Positions 59,601 to 64,000 of a DNA stretch of 64,000 bases are shown in pieces. The first letter of the stretch is position 1; each line of letters begins with the position of its first letter. The DNA comes from Luzula sylvatica. Taxonomy: Eukaryota > Streptophyta > Magnoliopsida > Poales > Juncaceae. The stretch is from the NCBI GenBank assembly GCA_946800325.1, contig OX326959.1, forward strand, positions 47,615,566 to 47,679,565, given 5' to 3'. The notes beneath the pieces are model-generated. The model was not told the origin of the DNA, searched no databases, and worked only from the letters and a program-made list of their open reading frames with translations. The translations under genes and the position numbers were made by a program.

Positions 59601-62600
59601 CAAATTTGTCCATTTTTTCCATTATTTTTCATATATCTTTAGTTCTTATTTTTTGGTTTTGAATTCCACAATTTCCCGTAATTGACGTGACATTGGGTGA
59701 AATGGAGGCTGAAGTACAGAGTCATAATTTTGCAATATTGACTTGATTGAGAAAATTTTCTCTTAAATTGATATTAATTGCATAATTGAGGCTTAACTGT
59801 ATAATTTAGGGTTCATCATGATTTGATATTCTTAATTCGGGTCTATTTGACTATTTTGCTCTAAAATAGTTTAAATTGTGGCTTAAATAAGTAACAACAA
59901 GTCCACATTAAATGATTATTTCATACAAATTTGTGCTAAATTCAAATTAGTTACAAATTGTGGCTTAACTGAGTCGCAACCGTGCAATATACGGTTAATT
60001 GACACAATTCGTGTTAATAAAATGAAACCAGATACAAATTGAGACTTCGATGCATAAATGTACCTTAATTTGGCCTACTTGACTTGACCATTTGGGTTAG
60101 TATAGTATTCTCACTTAGTTTAACTTAATTTTGTATTTTTGCAGTCAGGTCCAAAGGAAATTACGAAGAAAAGCATGGGGGTAAATTACAGGGCATTAAA
60201 TGACCTATTTTATCTTGTTGAAGAAAGAAGAGAAACTTTTTCGTATAAGATTTCAGTTCAAATGATCGAGATATACAATGAACAAGTCAGAGATCTTCTC
60301 TCCAAAAATGGCCTTAATCAAAGATATCCTTTTTATTTTTGAGTGGTGATATGAAGCCTCAAGAAGAGAAACTTTTTATTTGATATTGAGGGGACACGTA
60401 TAATTTTCCTTGTTTTCATTGAATTTCAAGATTATAATTTTCTTCTTTATGAGTTTACCTTGATTTTATTAATTCAATACATTAGAGATAAGAAACGTTG
60501 CATTAAATGGAGTTAGCGTACCAGACGCGAATATAATCGCAGTGAAATCAACTCAAGAAGTAATCGAATTGATGAAATTAGGTCAAAAAAATCGAGCCGT
60601 TGGTTCCACTGCCCTCAACGATCGAAGCAGTCGCTCTCACAGGTTCGAACTCTAAAATTTAAATTCTCATATTTATAATATTTCAGTAAATTTACACGCA
60701 TATTATTATTATTAATTTTTTTTGCGTTTTACAGTTGTTTGACAGTTCATATAAAAGGAGTCGAGTTGACTTCAAGTACGATCCTACGTGGCAGCATGCA
60801 TTTGATAGATTTGGCTGGGAGTGAGAGAGTGGAGAAATCCGAAGCGAGAGGAGAGAGATTGAAGGAGGCTCAACACATAAACAAATCTCTCTCTGCTTTA
60901 GGAGACGTTATTTTCGCTCTTGCTCGTAAAAATTCTCACGTGCCATATAGAAATAGTAAACTCACGCAATTATTACAAGGCTCTCTTGGTAAGTATTATA
61001 CAACTCTACAATGTTTCGTTCATTGTCATAACACATTTCGTTTACCATCTGTCGGTGAGACAGACCCATTTACCCAAATCTGTCAAATTTACAGTCGTAA
61101 GTAAAGCGTGTTGTGATGGTAAATAAAAGATCCTCAAACCGCTTGCCATCCTTACACATTTCACTTACCATCCTAACACATTTTCCGCTGCTAATATATC
61201 ATTTTAGTGTTAACTTAATACATCATGTCATGTGTGATGTTGATATAAAATATGTTTTTTTTGTAGAACAAAGGAAATGACAACGATATCAAACGAGGCC
61301 TTATTTATTTATTTATTTTTAATTTTAGGGGGTCAAGCAAAAACATTAATGTTTGTGCATATAAGTCCTGAAATGAATGCAACTGGAGAGACGATAAGCA
61401 CTCTGAATTTCGCCGAAAGGGTTTCATCTGTGGAGCTCGGTTCCGCACATGTAAATAAAGAAAATTCAGAAGTAAAAGAATTCAGAGAACAGGTTATTTT
61501 AAATTGGTTCATTTTCATTTTTTTTGTTTTGAGAAATTTCATGTATAAAGGTATTAGTATATCCATCCAAAAACTCAAAATATCAAATTTATCCTTGCAA
61601 AAGTACAAATATCAAATATGCCTTTCTGAAATGTAATATTTATCGAATATATATTTGTCCAAGCCTGAAAAGGTATATGGTTTTTTCTTCCAAAGTCCAA
61701 GATCAATCAAGTTTAGTTCATGATATTTGAGCTTTTGGAAGGATAAATTTGATGTTTGTGTTATGGGAACATAATTTGATCAATTCGAATTTTGCAAGGG
61801 TAATGATAAACTATGTTATGCAGCTTTGGAAGTTAAATTTCATATTTTGAATAATTGGAAGGCTAAATATGATATTTGCAATTTTGTAAGGGTCCATTAA
61901 ATATCTTGATTTTGTGCCAATTTGTACACGTTTCCTTTGGACTCGCTGCATTATATTTATTTTCTTTTCTAATTAATTTCTATAATTTCATATTTATAAC
62001 AGATTTATAATCTGAAGGAAGAATTAGCGAGAAAAGACAAAGAAAATGAATTATTAAGAAGCATGACTTCCAATCCAAAGATTTATAAGAACAGTCCTAG
62101 CAGTAATCACTACAATGGGGTAAAATTACCATTCCAACCCTATACATTACGTTAAGTATTATCTTTCAAAAAATTTGAAAAAAGAACATGATCATATTTC
62201 ATTTCAACCCATCTCTTTTTTCTAATTATTTAGGTCAAGGAGAATAACACACCAGCAAGAAAGAAAGTAATATCTCAAAATTTAGAAGATAAGCACTCTA
62301 CATCAAGCGATAATTCCTCTTCGACTTTAATGGGGAGTTCTACTAGCCATAATAATATTAATAATACTAATCATAATCCACATCACCAAGAATCGCGCGC
62401 TAATCTCGATGCACGCATTTCGATGAATTCTAAGGCGACGAGAAATAATTCAGAAATAAGGTGAGAAATATAGTACCAGTATTGTACGAGTCATGATAAA
62501 TTACTAATCGTTAGTATTATAATGTTAATTGTAGTTATATTAGCATTAATAATTATGATAATCAAACTGATCAAGAGATGTGCACGGACCTTGATGCACT

Positions 62601-63044
62601 TGGAAACTATTTGTCCGAGAAGGAAAGTGTTAAATCTCGACGAAGTGTTGTGAAAACGACAAATAGTAAGGTGGTAAATGGAGATAGATCAAGTGTTAAC
62701 AAATCTCAAGAAAAGATAAAAAAGAGCCCTGATATAAGGTGAGCAAAAGTATTATTAACTATTCGGCCAATTTAACGGGTATCCCTGCAAATTCTCCAAA
62801 TATAACGTAGACAATTTTACTTAGTATAAAAAATATCATGCATACCCCTTATTTACATAGATATATCTAATATGTTTTTATTCTTCTTTTGTCAAGACCT
62901 CCAAATCTTTCGAGAAGCCCCTCGCAATTGCGAAAAATAGCGAGCATGTCAAGACAAACCACAACCCCAAACGGAAGACAACCTACTCCCAATTCTGGGG
63001 GTATAGATGTAAAAAGATCACCTAGTAGTAAAGCTTGGAAATGA
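56609..63044 (+). CDS. Kinesin-14 with N-terminal calponin-homology domain (KCH type)
   Basis: Seventeen exons: 56609-56672, 57179-57333, 57621-57764, 58139-58387, 58497-58583, 58668-58749, 58847-58942, 59179-59352, 59465-59571, 60145-60323, 60481-60642, 60735-60988, 61329-61492, 62003-62119, 62234-62460, 62535-62738, 62897-63044. The phases close, giving 870 residues. The CH domain (about 22-150) can bind actin. A short helical stalk (about 205-290) leads into the neck [12 protein letters not shown], whose GN marks minus-end-directed kinesin-14. The central motor has P-loop GQTGSGKT (376-383), switch [10 protein letters not shown] (492-500) and switch II DLAGSE (525-530). The tail is Ser/Asn-rich and basic. 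Intron 10 is AT-AC (separate entry). The exon 4/5 border (residues 204/205) is the least certain join. The stalk is shorter than usual for the subfamily. Confidence 0.94.
57893..58040. mobile_element. Possible MITE in kinesin intron 3
   Basis: It runs from TAGGGCGAATCTATATAGCG to CAAGATCCGCCCCTG. The ends are loosely inverted (GGGCGAATC against GATCCGCCCC) and resemble words at 13508 and 54248. No target-site duplication was found. Confidence 0.35.
60324..60480 (+). other. AT-AC (U12-type) intron 10 of the kinesin gene
   Basis: The 5' splice site reads AG|ATATCCTTTT, identical to the U12-type consensus. The 3' end is AATTCAATAC|A. A branch-site-like TTACCTTGAT has its A at 60463, 17 bases before the AC. 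No GT..AG alternative works: the frame reads straight into a stop at 60340-60342. Joining 60323 to 60481 gives [15 protein letters not shown], the expected motor-domain sequence. Confidence 0.93.
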
Positions 63045-63458
63045 ACACTATTTAAATATTTATGTTACCATTGCAATGATTCAATTCATGTTTGGATTTG
63101 TTTATATACAAATTTATCATTTTTCTTGGAATTTTGGATTTGTGTATGTTGTAATTAAATGTATAAAATCATTTTATTGAGATATACAATCATTTTGAGT
63201 TTATACATAATTTTACACTACTTTTGAAACTAATATCCATTGAAATGCAACGGATAAATAAATAAAAAAAAAACAATCCAAAAACTCAAAAACCCATTAA
63301 GAAATTAAAAAAAGAAGTTTAAATTATTGAACCCAATAATCATTGTTTACATACAAACCTGACCTTTTATTCCCTAAATTAAAAAGAGGGAAAAATAAAA
63401 TAAAAATAAAAGAGCGTAGACAAATAATACATACAAGATCCATCTATAATATTTTTTT

Positions 63459-63947
63459 CTATAATGTGAAATCATCGAATAATGTGGAGAGCACGAGTCC
63501 TTGTGCGAATTGGGTCCTCTTAGTCCTCTCCTCTAAATCCTCTTTCGGTACAGAAGGCTGAATAATACTGCAAAAAATAAAATATGTAATTTCATGCGTA
63601 CCCCTACAAAATCACAAAATATATCAAGTATACCTTCCTGTAACTTTATTTTCCTCCTCTAAAGATATGCCGTCCATAATATCATCCCTCTCCTCAGACC
63701 GTTCATCTTCAAACACTTGCACGGATCTCGATGCACCGTTATCCTCCTCGTCCAGAAACAACGGCACGTTGGATACGAAGGACGAGATTAACGGGTCGGG
63801 TTCTGAAGTGAAGGAGTGAGAAGAACCCAACCCGTTATTAAATAAATCCTTGATGTCTTTCCTCAGCAGAGCGATTGTTGAGTTTGTTGATGATGACCCA
63901 AACGGGTTGCTTCTGTTATTACTGCGAGTTCTTCTCTTCTTTTGCAT
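63459..63947 (-). CDS. Unrecognised 140-residue protein, basic N-terminus and acidic middle
   Basis: Two exons (complement), 63634-63947 and 63459-63567. The donor is GGAAG|GTATAC and the acceptor TTTTTTGCAG, and the phases close. I do not recognise the family. The first 12 residues are strongly basic (MQKKRRTRSNNR), as in a nuclear signal. A Ser/Thr-rich stretch with ALLRKDIKDLF follows, then SFVSNVPLFLDEED and an acidic run (FEDERSEERDDIMDGISLEEE, about 78-98). The second exon ends ERTKRTQFAQGLVLSTLFDDFTL. There are no membrane segments. It is convergent with the kinesin gene, about 415 bp apart. The two-exon structure and ordered C-terminal motif argue for a real gene. It appears complete, but its promoter runs off the window. 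Confidence 0.7.
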
Positions 63948-64000
63948 GTGAAGTTCGAGTTAAGGAAATTTAAAAATAGTAAATTGGGGATTAAAATTGG

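Noticed and set aside
60139..60342. Kinesin exon 10 read through to the stop at 60340-60342 as a truncated motor
   Set aside because: The AT-AC intron at 60324-60480 restores the frame and the conserved LEIRN sequence.
1..64000. CRISPR arrays, bacterial operons, riboswitches
   Set aside because: The window is a plant nuclear sequence with spliced genes; none of the repeats has a CRISPR layout.

Overview
The window is nuclear DNA from a flowering plant, most likely a eudicot. The base composition is AT-rich. The genes have many short introns with GT..AG borders, the encoded proteins are plant housekeeping families, and the spaces between genes are packed with plant transposon debris (solo LTR, truncated LINEs, Mutator-, hAT- and PIF-type non-autonomous elements, microsatellites). 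I cannot name the species.

Twelve protein genes can be modelled. In every multi-exon model the exon phases close from start codon to stop codon. In order they are: LdpA-like plastid Fe-S protein (-, 6921-9880); RCI2/PMP3 small membrane protein (+, 13996-14830); TAF13 subunit of TFIID (+, 20344-21625); ERdj3B-type ER DnaJ protein (-, 29761-32157); AMSH-type JAMM deubiquitinase (+, 33586-37061); PDIL2-1-type protein disulfide isomerase (+, 38088-40508); Myb/SANT-like DNA-binding protein (+, 41861-43310); DUF761 protein (+, 44610-45113); an unrecognised 75-residue protein (-, 45831-46058); heparan-alpha-glucosaminide N-acetyltransferase-like membrane protein (-, 47014-50841); kinesin-14 with a calponin-homology domain (+, 56609-63044); and an unrecognised 140-residue basic/acidic protein (-, 63459-63947).

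Between the genes: 1-6900 is a repeat field. It holds direct duplications and a terminal-inverted-repeat element full of ATATT satellite, into which a 1404-bp solo LTR with a 5-bp target-site duplication (TSD) has inserted. A hAT-like element carrying a nested hAT MITE (9972-11217) lies just upstream of the LdpA-like gene. The 14.8-20.3 kb region holds microsatellites, a second hAT MITE, a Mutator-type element with 10-bp TSDs, a 62-bp tandem repeat and a LINE tail. The 21.6-29.7 kb region holds three copies of a segment from the TAF13 3' side, two of them separated by LINE insertions. The 50.9-56.5 kb region holds a PIF/Harbinger-type element, a 38-base poly-C run and a 493-bp tandem repeat.

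The genes do not form a pathway. The one functional echo is that two ER protein-folding genes (ERdj3B-type and PDIL2-1-type) lie 6 kb apart, and the former has an exact ER-stress element in its promoter. The strongest molecular curiosity is an AT-AC (U12-type) intron inside the kinesin motor domain. I did not find a clearly new biological system. The least explained pattern is a short degenerate phrase (TACCCCTACAAAATTTGAAATATCA-like) that recurs in introns and spacers across the window, often as inverted pairs.
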